NCBI GenBank assembly: GCA_947443645.1
Contig: CANEXF010000011.1
Coordinates: 1 to 64,000 of the forward strand
Reading direction: 5' to 3'
Source of the DNA: Comamonadaceae bacterium
Lineage (GTDB): Bacteria; Pseudomonadota; Gammaproteobacteria; Burkholderiales; Burkholderiaceae_C
Length of the DNA stretch: 64,000 nt
Shown: one piece after another, positions 44,492-54,486 of the stretch
How positions within the stretch are numbered: position 1 is the stretch's first letter
How the letters are laid out: the number at the start of each line of letters is the position of its first letter
Translations under genes and position numbers: made by a program
The notes under the pieces: generated by a model
What the model was told of the DNA's origin: nothing
Database searches by the model: none
What the model saw: only the letters and a program-made list of their open reading frames with translations

Positions 44492-45367
44492 ATGGATTGG
44501 TTCAATAACTTCTGGTCGGTTTACAGCAACCTGGTGCTCACGCTGGGCAGCAATGCGCTGCTGGCACTCTCGATCTACCTGACACTCTCGTGCGGCATGC
44601 TGGCACTCGCCAATGCCGCTTTCATGGGCCTGGGCGCTTACACCTCGGCGCTGCTGACCATGAACCTCGATCTGCCCTTCCCGCTGGCCCTGGCTGCAGG
44701 CATGGCGGCACCGGCCTTGATGGCTTTCGTGATCGGCAAGCCGACCTTGCGGCTCTCGGGTGTCTACCTGGCCATGGCCACACTGGCCTTTGGTGAAGTG
44801 GTGCGGATCGCACTGATCAATGCCGAAACGCTGACGGGCGGTGCGCTGGGCCTCAACGGTATTCCGCAGTCGACCCAGTGGTGGCATGTGGCACTGGCGC
44901 TGCTCGTCACGCTGACCCTGCTTTGGCGTTTGCGCAAATCAAAAGTCGGACGCGCCTTTGAGGCCATCAAGGAAGACGAAACCGCTGCCGGCCTGATGGG
45001 CATTGACGTGGCTGGCCACAAGATGCTGGCCTTTGTGCTGGGGGCCGCCATTGCGGGCCTGGCCGGTGGACTCAACGCGCATCTGACATTTTTTATTGGA
45101 CCCAGCGAATACGGTTTTGACCGCGCGGTGGACATTCTGACCATGACCATTCTGGGCGGTATTGGCGGGCTGACCGGGCCGGTGGCGGGTGCCGTGATAC
45201 TCACGCTGCTGCCCGAACTGCTGCGCGCCTTCAAGGACTTCAGGCTGGTGGTCAACGGTTTCATTCTGGTGCTGATCGTGCTGTTTTTACCCAAAGGCAT
45301 CTGGGACCCGGCGCGCTTCAAGCAGTGGTTTGCGCACTGGTTTGGCCTCGGAGGGAAAAAAGCATGA
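44492..45367 (+). CDS. livM: Branched-chain amino acid ABC permease LivM
   Basis: A 291-residue inner membrane permease with LALSIYLTLSCGMLALANAA, GVYLAMATLAFGEVVRIALI, AFEAIKEDETAAGLMGIDVA (the ATPase-contact loop) and LGGIGGLTGPVAGAVILTLL. It pairs with LivH. It starts 3 bases after livH, and its stop overlaps the livG start (ATGA). Confidence 0.92.
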   Translation: MDWFNNFWSVYSNLVLTLGSNALLALSIYLTLSCGMLALANAAFMGLGAYTSALLTMNLDLPFPLALAAGMAAPALMAFVIGKPTLRLSGVYLAMATLAFGEVVRIALINAETLTGGALGLNGIPQSTQWWHVALALLVTLTLLWRLRKSKVGRAFEAIKEDETAAGLMGIDVAGHKMLAFVLGAAIAGLAGGLNAHLTFFIGPSEYGFDRAVDILTMTILGGIGGLTGPVAGAVILTLLPELLRAFKDFRLVVNGFILVLIVLFLPKGIWDPARFKQWFAHWFGLGGKKA

Positions 45368-46164
45368 GCGCCTCACTACGCCTGACATCGCTGTCGCGCC
45401 ATTTTGGCGGTCTCAAGGTTTTGCAAGACGTGAACCTGGAGATTCCTCAGGGCGGCATTTTTGGCCTGATAGGCCCCAACGGTGCTGGCAAGACCACGGT
45501 CTTCAACCTGATCACCGGCCTGCTGGCGCCCACTGGCGGCAGCATTGAATTCAACGGCCAGAGCCTGACCGGTCGCAAGCCACACGACATCACGCGTCTG
45601 GGCATTGCCCGGACTTTTCAGAACATCCGCATCTTCAAGGAGATGTCGCTGCTGGAAAACGTGATGGTCGGCATGCACGCGCAGCTGAGCTACGGCCCGG
45701 TCGGGCTGCTGGCAAGCTCGGGGCTGTTTCGCAGCGAGGAAAAGCGCGCACGCGAGAGGGCACGGGAGCTGCTGTCATGGGTCAGGCTGGACCACAAGGC
45801 GCTGGAGCAAGCCGACAACCTGTCTTATGGCGAGCAGCGCAAACTGGAACTGGCCCGAGCACTCGCGACCAATCCCAAACTGCTGCTGCTGGACGAACCC
45901 GTGGCGGGCATGAACAGCACGGAGAAAACCGAGCTCATGCACGAGATACGCAACATCAGCGCGCGCGGCTACACGATTTTCATGATTGAGCACGATATGC
46001 GTTTTGTGATGGGACTGTGCGGCGACATCGCGGTGCTGAACTTCGGACGCATCATTGCACGCGGCGATCCGGACACCATACGCCAGGACCCGCAAGTCAT
46101 TGAGGCCTATCTGGGCCGCGAAGACGACGAAGCCAGTCTGGACAACGTGAAAGGCGCAGCATGA
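45364..46164 (+). CDS. livG: Branched-chain amino acid ABC ATPase LivG
   Basis: A 266-residue ABC ATPase with Walker A GPNGAGKTTVFNLI, signature LSYGEQRKLELARALA, Walker B LLLLDEPVAGMN and the LivG-specific stretch GIARTFQNIRIFKEMSLLEN. The start at 45364 (MSASLRLTSLSRHFGGL) overlaps the livM stop. Its own stop overlaps livF as ATGA. Confidence 0.93.
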   Translation: MSASLRLTSLSRHFGGLKVLQDVNLEIPQGGIFGLIGPNGAGKTTVFNLITGLLAPTGGSIEFNGQSLTGRKPHDITRLGIARTFQNIRIFKEMSLLENVMVGMHAQLSYGPVGLLASSGLFRSEEKRARERARELLSWVRLDHKALEQADNLSYGEQRKLELARALATNPKLLLLDEPVAGMNSTEKTELMHEIRNISARGYTIFMIEHDMRFVMGLCGDIAVLNFGRIIARGDPDTIRQDPQVIEAYLGREDDEASLDNVKGAA

Positions 46165-46877
46165 GTACGCCCTTGTTGCAGGTCAGCGGCCTGCGGGTTT
46201 CCTATGGCCATATTGAAGCCGTAAAGGGCATTGACCTCCAACTGCATGAAGGCCAGATCACCACGCTGGTAGGCGCAAATGGCGCGGGCAAATCGACGAC
46301 CTTGCTGGCGCTGTCCGGTCTGGTCAAGAAGGCCGCCGGCAGCGTGAGCCTGGCCGGTCTGGACTTGAGCCGAATGTCTCCGCACAAGATCGTTGCCCAT
46401 GGTGTGGTGCAAGTCGCAGAAGGTCGCGCGACGCTGACCACGCTGACGGTGCAGGAGAACCTCGAGCTCGGCGCCTATGCGCGGCGCGACCATGGCGACC
46501 GCAACGCCGATCTGGCGCATGTCTACAGCCTGTTTCCGGTTCTCAAGGACCGGGCCCGTGGCTTGGCCGGCAACCTGTCAGGCGGCGAGCAGCAAATGCT
46601 TGCGATTGGCCGCGCGCTGATGGCCAAGCCGCTTGTGCTGATGCTGGACGAGCCGTCCATGGGGCTGGCGCCCATCATCGTGCAGGATATTTTCCGCATA
46701 CTGCGCGACATCAATCAGGCGGGCCTGACCATTTTTCTGGTCGAGCAAAACGTGCGTCAGGCCCTGAAGATTGCCGACCGCGCCTACGTGATTGAGACCG
46801 GCCGCATTGTGCTCGAAGGCAGTGGGCGCGAGCTGCTGGTCAACCCCAAGGTGCAGGAAGCCTACCTGGGCAGTTGA
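46161..46877 (+). CDS. livF: Branched-chain amino acid ABC ATPase LivF
   Basis: A 238-residue ABC ATPase with Walker A GANGAGKSTTLLAL, signature LSGGEQQMLAIGRALM and Walker B VLMLDEPSMGLAP; the GLAP ending of Walker B is typical of LivF. It is last in the liv operon, ending 16 bases before the stop codon of convergent dxs; no terminator is visible between them. Confidence 0.93.
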   Translation: MSTPLLQVSGLRVSYGHIEAVKGIDLQLHEGQITTLVGANGAGKSTTLLALSGLVKKAAGSVSLAGLDLSRMSPHKIVAHGVVQVAEGRATLTTLTVQENLELGAYARRDHGDRNADLAHVYSLFPVLKDRARGLAGNLSGGEQQMLAIGRALMAKPLVLMLDEPSMGLAPIIVQDIFRILRDINQAGLTIFLVEQNVRQALKIADRAYVIETGRIVLEGSGRELLVNPKVQEAYLGS

Positions 46878-46893
46878 CCGGTAGGCTGCGCCC

Positions 46894-48804
46894 TCAGGCG
46901 ACCGACTTGAGCGCGACTTTTTCTCGCTTTGCGGCGTCCAGCAGCGGGCCGAAACGCGCTGTGATGGCCGCCTCTATGCCAGCCGCGTCCAGACCCTGCA
47001 TGGCCAGCAAGGCGGCATGCTCGCCGTGCTCAATGAACTCATCCTTCAGGCCCAGATGCAGCACCGCTTTGCTGACACCTGCGGCTTGCAGCGCCTCGCT
47101 CACGGCACTGCCGGCGCCGCCCATGATGGCGCCTTCTTCGATGGTGACCAGCGCGTCATGCGCAGCTGCAACCCGAAGTAGCAGCTCGGTATCCAGCGGC
47201 TTGGCCCAGCGCATATTGACCACGGTGGCACCGATTTTTTCCGCCGCCTGCAAGGCCGGATAAAGCAGCGTGCCGAAAGCCAGAATCGCCAGCGTCTGGC
47301 CTTCCCGGCGAATCTCGCCCTTGCCAAAGGGCAGCGACTGCAGCCCCGGCTCGGTCTGCACCCCGGCGCCGGCGCCACGTGGGTAACGCACAGCCACGGG
47401 ATGGTCTTGCTCGAAAGCCGAACTCAGGAGCTTGCGGCACTCGTTTTCGTCGGCCGGACAAGCCAGGCTCATATTCGGAATGCAGCGCAAATAGGCGATG
47501 TCATAGGCGCCGGCATGGGTTGCGCCATCAGCGCCAACCAGGCCGGCACGGTCCAGGGCAAACACCACGGGCAGGCTTTGCAGCGCCACGTCATGAATCA
47601 GCTGGTCATAACCGCGCTGCAAAAAGGTCGAGTAAATCGCCACCACGGGTTTGAGTCCCTCGCAGGCCATGCCGGCAGCAAAGGTCACGGCATGCTGCTC
47701 GGCAATGCCCACGTCATGGTAGCGCTCGGGGAAGCGCTTGTGAAACTCGACCATGCCCGAGCCTTCACGCATGGCCGGCGTGATGCCGACCAGACGCTTG
47801 TCGTGTTCGGCCATGTCGCACAGCCACTGGCCAAAAACCTGGGTAAAGGTCTGCTTGGCCGGCAGTGTGGACTTCTGCAAGCCCATGGCCGGGTCAAATT
47901 TCCCGGGGCCGTGGTAGGCGATGGGGTCGACCTCGGCCAGCTTGTAGCCCTGGCCTTTTTTGGTCACCACATGCAGAAACTGCGGGCCCTGGCCCTTGAG
48001 CATCAGGTGCTTGATGTTTTCCAGCGTGGGAATAAGCGAATCCAGATCGTGCCCGTCGATCGGGCCTATGTAGTTGAAGCCAAAATTCTCGAACAAGGTG
48101 GCGGGCACCACCAAGCCCTTGGCGTGCGACTCCAGCCGCTTGGCCAATTCCAGCAAGGGCGGCGCAACGCCGAGCACATGCTTGCCGACATTTTTGGCCG
48201 CCGCATAAAAGCGCCCACTCATGAGCTGGGCCAGGTAACGGTTCAAGGCGCCCACAGGCGGGCTGATGCTCATGTCGTTGTCGTTGAGCACCACCAGCAG
48301 CTTGCAGTCGTCATGCACGCCCGCGTTGTTCATGGCTTCAAAAGCCATGCCGGCGCTCATGGCGCCGTCGCCAATGATGGCCACGGCACTGCGGTCTTCG
48401 CCTTTTTGCCGGGCCGCCAGCGCCATGCCCAGTGCGGCAGAAATCGAGGTCGACGAATGCGCCGTGCCAAAAGTGTCGTACTCGCTTTCGTCGCGGCGCG
48501 GAAAACCCGATAGGCCGCCGAACTGGCGCAGTGTTTCCATGCGCTCGCGCCGACCGGTGAGAATCTTGTGCGGATAGGTCTGATGGCCGACATCCCAGAC
48601 CAGCCGGTCTTCGGGCGTGTTGAACACATAGTGCAAGGCCACGGTCAGCTCGACCGTGCCGAGGTTGGAACTCAGGTGGCCGCCGGTTTTTGACACCGTG
48701 TCCAGCAGATAGGCGCGCAACTCATCGGCCAGCGTCTTGAGCTGGGCACGCGGCAGACGACGCAAGTCGGCAGGACTGTTGATGGATTCAAGCAAGGTGG
48801 TCAT
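46894..48804 (-). CDS. dxs: 1-deoxy-D-xylulose-5-phosphate synthase
   Basis: A 636-residue thiamine-diphosphate enzyme for the first step of the MEP isoprenoid pathway. Features: the [16 protein letters not shown] region near residue 70, [18 protein letters not shown] (thiamine site) near 150, the late [20 protein letters not shown], and [20 protein letters not shown]. Length is normal. It is last in the minus-strand group xseB-ispA-dxs, so prenyl precursor and chain synthesis genes are co-expressed. Confidence 0.97.
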   Translation of the reverse strand: MTTLLESINSPADLRRLPRAQLKTLADELRAYLLDTVSKTGGHLSSNLGTVELTVALHYVFNTPEDRLVWDVGHQTYPHKILTGRRERMETLRQFGGLSGFPRRDESEYDTFGTAHSSTSISAALGMALAARQKGEDRSAVAIIGDGAMSAGMAFEAMNNAGVHDDCKLLVVLNDNDMSISPPVGALNRYLAQLMSGRFYAAAKNVGKHVLGVAPPLLELAKRLESHAKGLVVPATLFENFGFNYIGPIDGHDLDSLIPTLENIKHLMLKGQGPQFLHVVTKKGQGYKLAEVDPIAYHGPGKFDPAMGLQKSTLPAKQTFTQVFGQWLCDMAEHDKRLVGITPAMREGSGMVEFHKRFPERYHDVGIAEQHAVTFAAGMACEGLKPVVAIYSTFLQRGYDQLIHDVALQSLPVVFALDRAGLVGADGATHAGAYDIAYLRCIPNMSLACPADENECRKLLSSAFEQDHPVAVRYPRGAGAGVQTEPGLQSLPFGKGEIRREGQTLAILAFGTLLYPALQAAEKIGATVVNMRWAKPLDTELLLRVAAAHDALVTIEEGAIMGGAGSAVSEALQAAGVSKAVLHLGLKDEFIEHGEHAALLAMQGLDAAGIEAAITARFGPLLDAAKREKVALKSVA

Positions 48805-48840
48805 CGTGTTGGATTATGGTGGCGGCTGGTTGGCAAGGCG

Positions 48841-49779
48841 CTAGTGCTGGCGATTAACCAGCATATCGGCCAGCGCGCGCAATGCGTCGGTGTCGTTAAG
48901 CCCGCTGGCCTGGACTTTATCAAGGCTGGCCAGTGCCTGCGCCAGCAGCTGCTGGGCGTAGTCGGTGGAGGCAGCAAGCCCCATCAGAGAAACAAAGGTG
49001 GGTTTGTCCTGGGCCGCGTCCTTGCCGGCGGTCTTGCCCAGCGTGGCCGAATCGGCCGTGACGTCCAGAATGTCGTCCACCACCTGAAACGCCAGGCCTA
49101 TGGCCGCGCCATAATCTCGCAGCGCTTCTTGCACCGGCAGCGCAGTGCTGGCGCAGCTCGCACCCATCATCACACTGGCCTGCAGCAGCGCGCCGGTTTT
49201 GAGGCGGTGCATTTCATGCAGCTGCACTGAGCTCAAAGGCAGGCCCACGCTGGCCAGGTCTATTGCCTGACCGCCCGCCATGCCCTGGTAGCCGGCGGCT
49301 TGCGCCAACATGCGGCACAGCCTGGCCTGCATCGCTGCGTCCACGCTGGCGTCATCGGGTGTCAGGATCTCAAACGCCAGCGCCTGCAGGGCGTCGCCAG
49401 CTAGCAAGGCCTGGGCCTGGCCGAAGCGCACGTGAACCGTCGGCTTGCCGCGGCGCAGCACATCGTTGTCCATGCAGGGCATGTCGTCATGCACCAGCGA
49501 ATAGGCGTGAATCAACTCTACCGCGCAAGCCGCGCGCAAGGCGGCGCGGCGGCTGCCATTGACGGCCTCGCAGGCGGCCAGCACCAGCAGCGGTCGCAGC
49601 CGCTTGCCGCCGTCCAGCACGGCGTAGCGCATGGCGTCGCCCAGACCAGCTGGGGCCGGCGTCTGAGCCGGGTCGGCTACCCAGCGCGACAAGGCCTGCT
49701 CGACGCTGGCAAGCTGCTGCGTGCTCCAGTCGGCAAGGCAAAACAGTGGCGGCGTTTCAAGAGTGCTTAGCAATGGCAT
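48841..49779 (-). CDS. ispA: Farnesyl diphosphate synthase (IspA-type)
   Basis: A 312-residue short-chain prenyltransferase with both aspartate-rich motifs: YSLVHDDMPCMDNDVLRRGK (first) and VVDDILDVT (second), plus the KTGALLQASV and GGKRLRPLLVLAACE segments. It makes farnesyl diphosphate from IPP and DMAPP or geranyl diphosphate. It sits between xseB and dxs, the usual order. Confidence 0.95.
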   Translation of the reverse strand: MPLLSTLETPPLFCLADWSTQQLASVEQALSRWVADPAQTPAPAGLGDAMRYAVLDGGKRLRPLLVLAACEAVNGSRRAALRAACAVELIHAYSLVHDDMPCMDNDVLRRGKPTVHVRFGQAQALLAGDALQALAFEILTPDDASVDAAMQARLCRMLAQAAGYQGMAGGQAIDLASVGLPLSSVQLHEMHRLKTGALLQASVMMGASCASTALPVQEALRDYGAAIGLAFQVVDDILDVTADSATLGKTAGKDAAQDKPTFVSLMGLAASTDYAQQLLAQALASLDKVQASGLNDTDALRALADMLVNRQH

Positions 49780-49864
49780 GTGGTGCGGGTCTCGTGGTCT
49801 CTAAAGAGAAAAAAGTTCATCGCGCAGTGCCGCGCCTTTGGTCTGGCGCGGGAACACTGGCGCC

Positions 49865-50122
49865 TCAGCTCGCAGTCCAGACTTTGAGCTCTGTGCCCTC
49901 AAGCACCTTGATCTGGTTTTCCACGGCTTCCAGCCGGCTTTTGCAAAAGCCCAGCAACTGCGCGCCGCGCTGGTAGCCGGTGAGCAGCTGGTCCAGCGGC
50001 AACTGGCCGGATTCGAGGCTGGCGACCAGTCCTTCAAGCTCTTGCAGCGCCGCCTCATAGGTGGCGGGCAGCGCGGGAGCGGCCAGAACGGCGTTGGATA
50101 CAGAAGCAGTGGATTTGGCCAT
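49865..50122 (-). CDS. xseB: Exodeoxyribonuclease VII small subunit
   Basis: An 85-residue helical protein with [20 protein letters not shown], then [20 protein letters not shown], the XseB pattern. It partners XseA, which is not in this window. It is first in the group xseB-ispA-dxs and is divergent from the Rieske oxygenase; the 220 bases between hold no gene I can support. Confidence 0.93.
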   Translation of the reverse strand: MAKSTASVSNAVLAAPALPATYEAALQELEGLVASLESGQLPLDQLLTGYQRGAQLLGFCKSRLEAVENQIKVLEGTELKVWTAS

Positions 50123-50342
50123 GGTATTGAAGAATCGGACTTTATTTTAGGCCGTGAAACAGGAGGCGGACGGACTGCAGCGCGGCCTGCGGCCAGCATT
50201 GCATGCAACAGAATCAAGCAAGCATTATCGGGCCGCTGGCAGCCCCTTGCAGCAGCTGGCGCCCGGACCCAGGTCGCGCAGGTAAAATCCAGGTCTTTCC
50301 CCGAAAACGGTGTCGAACAAGTCACCCGTCCAACACCATTGC

Positions 50343-51473
50343 ATGTCTGATTTAAGTCTTCGCCTGTTGCAGGCCACCAGCCAGCTTCCGATTTCCAGTT
50401 ACTTCGATGCCGGCCTGTACCAGAGGGAGCAGCAAAAACTGTTCGCCCGTGGACCGCGCTACATGGGCCACGAACTGGCAGTGCCGAATCTGGGCGACTT
50501 TTATGCCCTGCCCCATGAGGGCGAAGGCCGCGCGCTGGTGCGCAACAGTTCCGGCATTGAGTTGATCTCCAATGTCTGCAGGCACCGCCAGTCCACCATG
50601 CTGCAGGGCCGGGGCTCGCTCGGCAGCGGGCCTGACAGCAATATTGTCTGTCCGCTGCACCGCTGGACCTACAACACCTCGGGCGAGCTGATAGGCGCGC
50701 CGCACTTCGAGATCGACCCCTGTCTGAATCTGAACCGCTACAAGACCACCACCTGGAATGGTCTGGTGTTTGAAGACAACGGCCGCGACATTGCCGCCGA
50801 CATGGCCCAGCTGAGTACCCGCGCTGACCTCGATTTTTCAGGCTACCAGCTCGACAAGGTGCACCTGCACGAGTGCAACTACAACTGGAAAACCTTTATC
50901 GAGGTGTATCTTGAGGACTACCATGTCGGGCCTTTCCATCCCGGCCTGGGCGGTTTTGTCACCACCCATGACCTGCTCTGGGACCTGGCGCACCAGTACT
51001 CGGTGCAAACCGTGGGCGTGTCCGACAAACTCGGCAAGCCCGGCACGGACACCTACAAAAAATGGCACGACGTGGTGTTGCAATACCGCAAGGGCGTGGC
51101 CCCCAAGTACGGCGCGATCTGGCTGACCTACTACCCGCATGTGATGGTCGAGTGGTATCCGCACACGCTGGTGGTCAGCACGCTGCACCCGCAAGGCCCG
51201 GACAAGACCCTCAACGTGGTGGAATTTTTCTACCCCGAGGAAATCTGCGCCTTTGAGCGCGAGTTCATCGAAGCGCAGCAGGCCGCCTATATGGAAACCT
51301 GCGTTGAGGACGACGAACTGGCGCTGCGCATGGACGCCGGCCGCAAGGCACTGATGCTGCGCGGCGACAACGAATTCGGCCCTTACCAAAGCCCCATGGA
51401 AGACGGCATGCAGCACTTTCACGAGTGGTACCGCCGCGAAATGGGCGCCAGCAAAACCACGCAGATGATCTGA
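50343..51473 (+). CDS. Rieske-type aromatic ring-hydroxylating oxygenase, alpha subunit
   Basis: A 376-residue oxygenase. The Rieske [2Fe-2S] ligands are CRHRQ (about residue 78) and CPLHRW (about 103). The mononuclear iron site is EVYLEDYHVGPFHPG near residue 200 (Asp, then two His). No reductase, ferredoxin or beta-subunit gene is adjacent, so its partner and substrate are unknown. I recall similar Rieske genes next to xseB in Comamonadaceae. The start at 50343 (MSDLSLRLLQATSQLP) is chosen by similarity to related starts. Confidence 0.9.
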   Translation: MSDLSLRLLQATSQLPISSYFDAGLYQREQQKLFARGPRYMGHELAVPNLGDFYALPHEGEGRALVRNSSGIELISNVCRHRQSTMLQGRGSLGSGPDSNIVCPLHRWTYNTSGELIGAPHFEIDPCLNLNRYKTTTWNGLVFEDNGRDIAADMAQLSTRADLDFSGYQLDKVHLHECNYNWKTFIEVYLEDYHVGPFHPGLGGFVTTHDLLWDLAHQYSVQTVGVSDKLGKPGTDTYKKWHDVVLQYRKGVAPKYGAIWLTYYPHVMVEWYPHTLVVSTLHPQGPDKTLNVVEFFYPEEICAFEREFIEAQQAAYMETCVEDDELALRMDAGRKALMLRGDNEFGPYQSPMEDGMQHFHEWYRREMGASKTTQMI

Positions 51474-51499
51474 GCGGCACTGGCTCTGCTATTTTTAAG

Positions 51500-51540
51500 A
51501 TAGCTGCCTGCGCCCGCCCGCCCGCGCTGCGCTGCAGTCA
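51500..51540 (+). repeat. Dispersed short repeat, RTAGCKGC family
   Basis: ATAGCTGCCTGCGCCC followed by a CGCC-rich loop and GCGCTGCGCTGC, preceded by GCTATTTTTAAGATAGC. It lies in the gap between the Rieske gene and the EamA gene. Confidence 0.55.
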
Positions 51541-51582
51541 CTTTTTACTTCAAAAAAACGGCCTGAACGAGGCCCCGCCACG

Positions 51583-52500
51583 ATGCAAGCCTTCTGGATG
51601 GTTCTTTCTGCCTTCATGTTCGCCAGCATGGCGGTATGTGTGAAATACGCGTCGCTGTACTTCAACAGCGCCGAGCTGGTGTTTTACCGTGGGGTGGTGG
51701 GACTGGTTTTCATGGCCATTTACGCCAGGTCGCGCGGTATTTCACTGGCAACCCGGGTGCCGGCGATGCACGCCTGGCGCAGCCTGGTCGGCGTTGTGGC
51801 GATATCCAGCTGGTTTTATGCGATTGCCCACCTGCCGCTGGCCACGGCCATGACGCTCAACTACATGAGCAGCATCTGGCTGGCGGCGATTTTGCTCGGC
51901 GGCTCGCTGCTGGCCTGGCGACCAGCCAAGCGACGGTCTGGCACCGCGCTGCCCGCAGTGGCTGGCGCGCGTCACGGCCCGCTAGGGCTGGCGATTCTGG
52001 CCAGCTTTGCCGGCGTGGTCATGCTGCTGCGACCGGCGATTGAGCAGAACCAGGCCTTTGCCGGACTGATAGGCCTGCTGTCTGGCCTGGGCTCTGCATT
52101 TGCCTACCTGCAGGTGATGGCGATTGCACGCCTGGGTGAGCCCGAGCCGCGTACGGTTTTTTACTTTGCGGCCGGCACGGTGGTGGCCGGCGCTTTGGGC
52201 ATGCTGCTGGTCGGCACCTCAAGCTGGGACTGGCAGCATGCGCTGTGGCTGCTGCCGATGGGCTTGCTGGCGTCGCTGGGCCAGTTATGCATGACCAAAG
52301 CCTATTCCATGACCACACTGTCGGATAACCATGGCGGCACGCTGATGGTGGCCAACCTGCAATACTCCGGCATTGTGTTTTCCACCATTTACAGCCTGAT
52401 CCTGTTTGGTGACCATATCCCCTTGTTGGGCTGGGCCGGCATGGCGCTCATCACGAGCAGCGCGATTGCCGCCACCGTGCTGCGGGCGCGCAGCCGCTGA
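51583..52500 (+). CDS. EamA/DMT-family permease
   Basis: A 305-residue inner membrane protein with about ten hydrophobic segments in two EamA repeats (GVVAISSWFYAIAHLPLATA in the first half; LGQLCMTKAYSMTTLSDNHG and GDHIPLLGWAGMALITSSAI in the second). Such permeases export or import small metabolites; the substrate cannot be told. It is flanked by a dispersed repeat upstream and the sulfurtransferase gene 60 bases downstream. Confidence 0.88.
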   Translation: MQAFWMVLSAFMFASMAVCVKYASLYFNSAELVFYRGVVGLVFMAIYARSRGISLATRVPAMHAWRSLVGVVAISSWFYAIAHLPLATAMTLNYMSSIWLAAILLGGSLLAWRPAKRRSGTALPAVAGARHGPLGLAILASFAGVVMLLRPAIEQNQAFAGLIGLLSGLGSAFAYLQVMAIARLGEPEPRTVFYFAAGTVVAGALGMLLVGTSSWDWQHALWLLPMGLLASLGQLCMTKAYSMTTLSDNHGGTLMVANLQYSGIVFSTIYSLILFGDHIPLLGWAGMALITSSAIAATVLRARSR

Positions 52501-52560
52501 GTCGCCAACGAAAGAAAACCGACGGCCACTGGCCGCAAACTTTAAGCAACGGAGTCCGAG

Positions 52561-53496
52561 ATGAATTACAGCACCGTGATTTCATGCGAGCAGTTGCAGG
52601 CCCTGATGCACAGCGGCCAGGCTTTGCGTGTGTTTGACTGCAGTTTTGACCTGATGCAGCCGCACGCCGGACAGCGGCAGTACCTGGCCTCGCACATTCC
52701 GGGCGCGGTGTACACCGACCTGGAGACCGCGCTGAGCGCCAAACATGGCCTGAACCCTGGCCAGCCCGGTGCGCGCGGCGTGATCACGGTCAGCGGCGCG
52801 GACGCACCCGCATCTGGCGGGCGCCATCCGCTGCCGAACCGCGAAAAATTTGCCACCTGGCTGTCCAGCATAGGATTTTCCAACGACATGCAGGCGGTGG
52901 TCTACGACCGCAACGGCGCCAACTATTGCGGTCGACTATGGTGGATGCTCAAGTGGGCCGGCCACGACAAGGTGGCGGTGCTCGACGGTGGACTACAGGC
53001 CTGGGCGGCCGCTGGCGGCGCCGTGAACACCGGCCAGGAACCCGCGCACTTCCAGTCAAACTTTGAGCTGATGCCCGAGCGCGCAGCGCTGGTAGCTACA
53101 AAAACCGTAGCAGACAGGCTGAGCCAGACCAATCAGACCCTGATCGACGCACGCGCCACGCCACGCTTTTTGGGTGAGGTCGAACCACTGGACCCGGTGG
53201 CCGGCCATATTCCCGGCGCCTTGAACCGCCCTTTCAGCCAGAACTTCGGAGCCGACGGCAAATTCAAACCGGCAGCGCAGCTCAAAGCCGAGTTTGAAGC
53301 ACTGCTGGCCGGGCGCGATCCAGCCAGCGTGGTGCACCACTGCGGCAGTGGCGTGAGCGCCGTGTCCAATCTGATTGCGATGGAAATTGCCGGCCTGGGC
53401 AAGAGCGGCCTGTATGCCGGCAGCTGGAGCGACTGGTGCAGCGACACCAGCCGGCCCATGGTCACGCGCGCTACTGGTGATGCGCCAAACCGCTGA
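52561..53496 (+). CDS. sseA: 3-mercaptopyruvate sulfurtransferase
   Basis: A 311-residue protein with two rhodanese domains (about residues 5-145 and 165-305). The catalytic cysteine is in HHCGSGVSAVSNLIA; the loop CGSGV[ST]A is the mercaptopyruvate rather than thiosulfate type. VYDRNGANYCGRLWWMLKW closes the first domain. GGAG lies upstream of the ATG. Its last 26 bases overlap the end of the convergent ZIP gene. Confidence 0.92.
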   Translation: MNYSTVISCEQLQALMHSGQALRVFDCSFDLMQPHAGQRQYLASHIPGAVYTDLETALSAKHGLNPGQPGARGVITVSGADAPASGGRHPLPNREKFATWLSSIGFSNDMQAVVYDRNGANYCGRLWWMLKWAGHDKVAVLDGGLQAWAAAGGAVNTGQEPAHFQSNFELMPERAALVATKTVADRLSQTNQTLIDARATPRFLGEVEPLDPVAGHIPGALNRPFSQNFGADGKFKPAAQLKAEFEALLAGRDPASVVHHCGSGVSAVSNLIAMEIAGLGKSGLYAGSWSDWCSDTSRPMVTRATGDAPNR

Positions 53497-54271
53497 TCAG
53501 CGTCACCAGACCAATGCCCAGCAACAGCCAGGCGATCTGCGCGGCCGTCTCTTTGGCCGTCACACGCTTTTGCAGCTGTGGAATCAGATCGGCGAGCGCC
53601 ACATAGATGAAGCTGCTTGATGCCATGATCAGAAAAAACGGCAGGTAGGCGTAGAGCTGGTCCACCAGCGCATAGCCAATGATGCCGCCCAGCGCCGTCA
53701 CTGCGCCGGCCAGCGAGACCTTGACAAGCGCGATGCGCCGGTTGTTCGAGGTCTGGCGCAACACTACCAGATCGCCCATGTGGTGCGGCACCTCGTGAAC
53801 CAGCACCGCCAGCGAGGCCACCACGCCCAGACGCATATCGGCCATGAAGGCCGAGGCGATCAGAATGCCGTCGCCAAAAGCGTGCACGCTATCACCGGCC
53901 AGCACCGTCCAGCCACCGGACTTGACGTCATGATCGTGCGCGTGGCCGTGCGCGTGTTCATGCGCATGTCCAGGCTCGTCCTGCTGGACGAAACCATGCT
54001 CGTGCCCGTGGTGCCACAACTCGGCTTTGTCGAGCAGGAAAAAAAACACCAAGCCGGCCAGCAGCACCGCAAACAAGGCCTGCGGACCCGCCTGGCTTTC
54101 AAAAGCCTCGGGCAGCAAGTGCATGAAGGCGGTGGCCAGCAGCGCGCCGGCGGCCAGACTCAGCATGTGCTGGGTGTAGCGGGCCAGAACGCCAAAACTG
54201 AGCACGGCAGCCAGCCACACGCTGCCAATACCTGCGACCAGGGTACCTATCAAAATTGCTATCAATGTCAT
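53471..54271 (-). CDS. ZIP-family metal transporter
   Basis: A 266-residue inner membrane protein with about eight transmembrane segments. Membrane metal sites are in DSVHAFGDGILIASAFM and AVLVHEVPHHMGDLVVL (the ZIP HNxxD/HEhPHE-type motifs). A cytoplasmic His-rich loop (HHGHEHG, then HAHEHAHGHAHDHD) lies near the middle. It probably imports zinc or iron. ATG 54271 (MTLIAILIGTLVAGIGS) is the best start; the first codons fall at the edge of a dispersed repeat at 54270-54311. It overlaps sseA at its end. Confidence 0.9.
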   Translation of the reverse strand: MTLIAILIGTLVAGIGSVWLAAVLSFGVLARYTQHMLSLAAGALLATAFMHLLPEAFESQAGPQALFAVLLAGLVFFFLLDKAELWHHGHEHGFVQQDEPGHAHEHAHGHAHDHDVKSGGWTVLAGDSVHAFGDGILIASAFMADMRLGVVASLAVLVHEVPHHMGDLVVLRQTSNNRRIALVKVSLAGAVTALGGIIGYALVDQLYAYLPFFLIMASSSFIYVALADLIPQLQKRVTAKETAAQIAWLLLGIGLVTLISGLAHHQ

Positions 54272-54311
54272 AGCTGCTTGCGCCCGTCCGGATTGGGCTA
54301 ACGCCCTGAAA
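54270..54311 (+). repeat. Dispersed short repeat, RTAGCKGC family
   Basis: ATAGCTGCTTGCGCCC, a loop, then GGGCTAACGCCCTGAAAG. It touches the start codon of the ZIP gene (ATG at 54271-54269, opposite strand), so it may supply that gene's leader. Confidence 0.65.
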
Positions 54312-54433
54312 GATTCAAAAAATGATGGCCCAAGCCAAGCTCGGGAGGGACTTTTGCGCATTTGCGTGGCGCTGCGCAAGACTGAGCCCGACCCTGACTA
54401 ATGTAAGTCTTTCCCTGCGCCGCACCGCCGGCA

Positions 54434-54468
54434 TCAAAAAAGCCGTCCCGCCTTGCAGCGCGACGGCT
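54434..54468 (-). terminator. Terminator after the dienelactone hydrolase-type gene
   Basis: On the minus strand a stem AGCCGTC / GACGGCT with a GC-rich loop is followed by a T run, 19 bases past the stop codon. Confidence 0.8.
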
Positions 54469-54486
54469 AGTCGGCGATCGCCAGAA

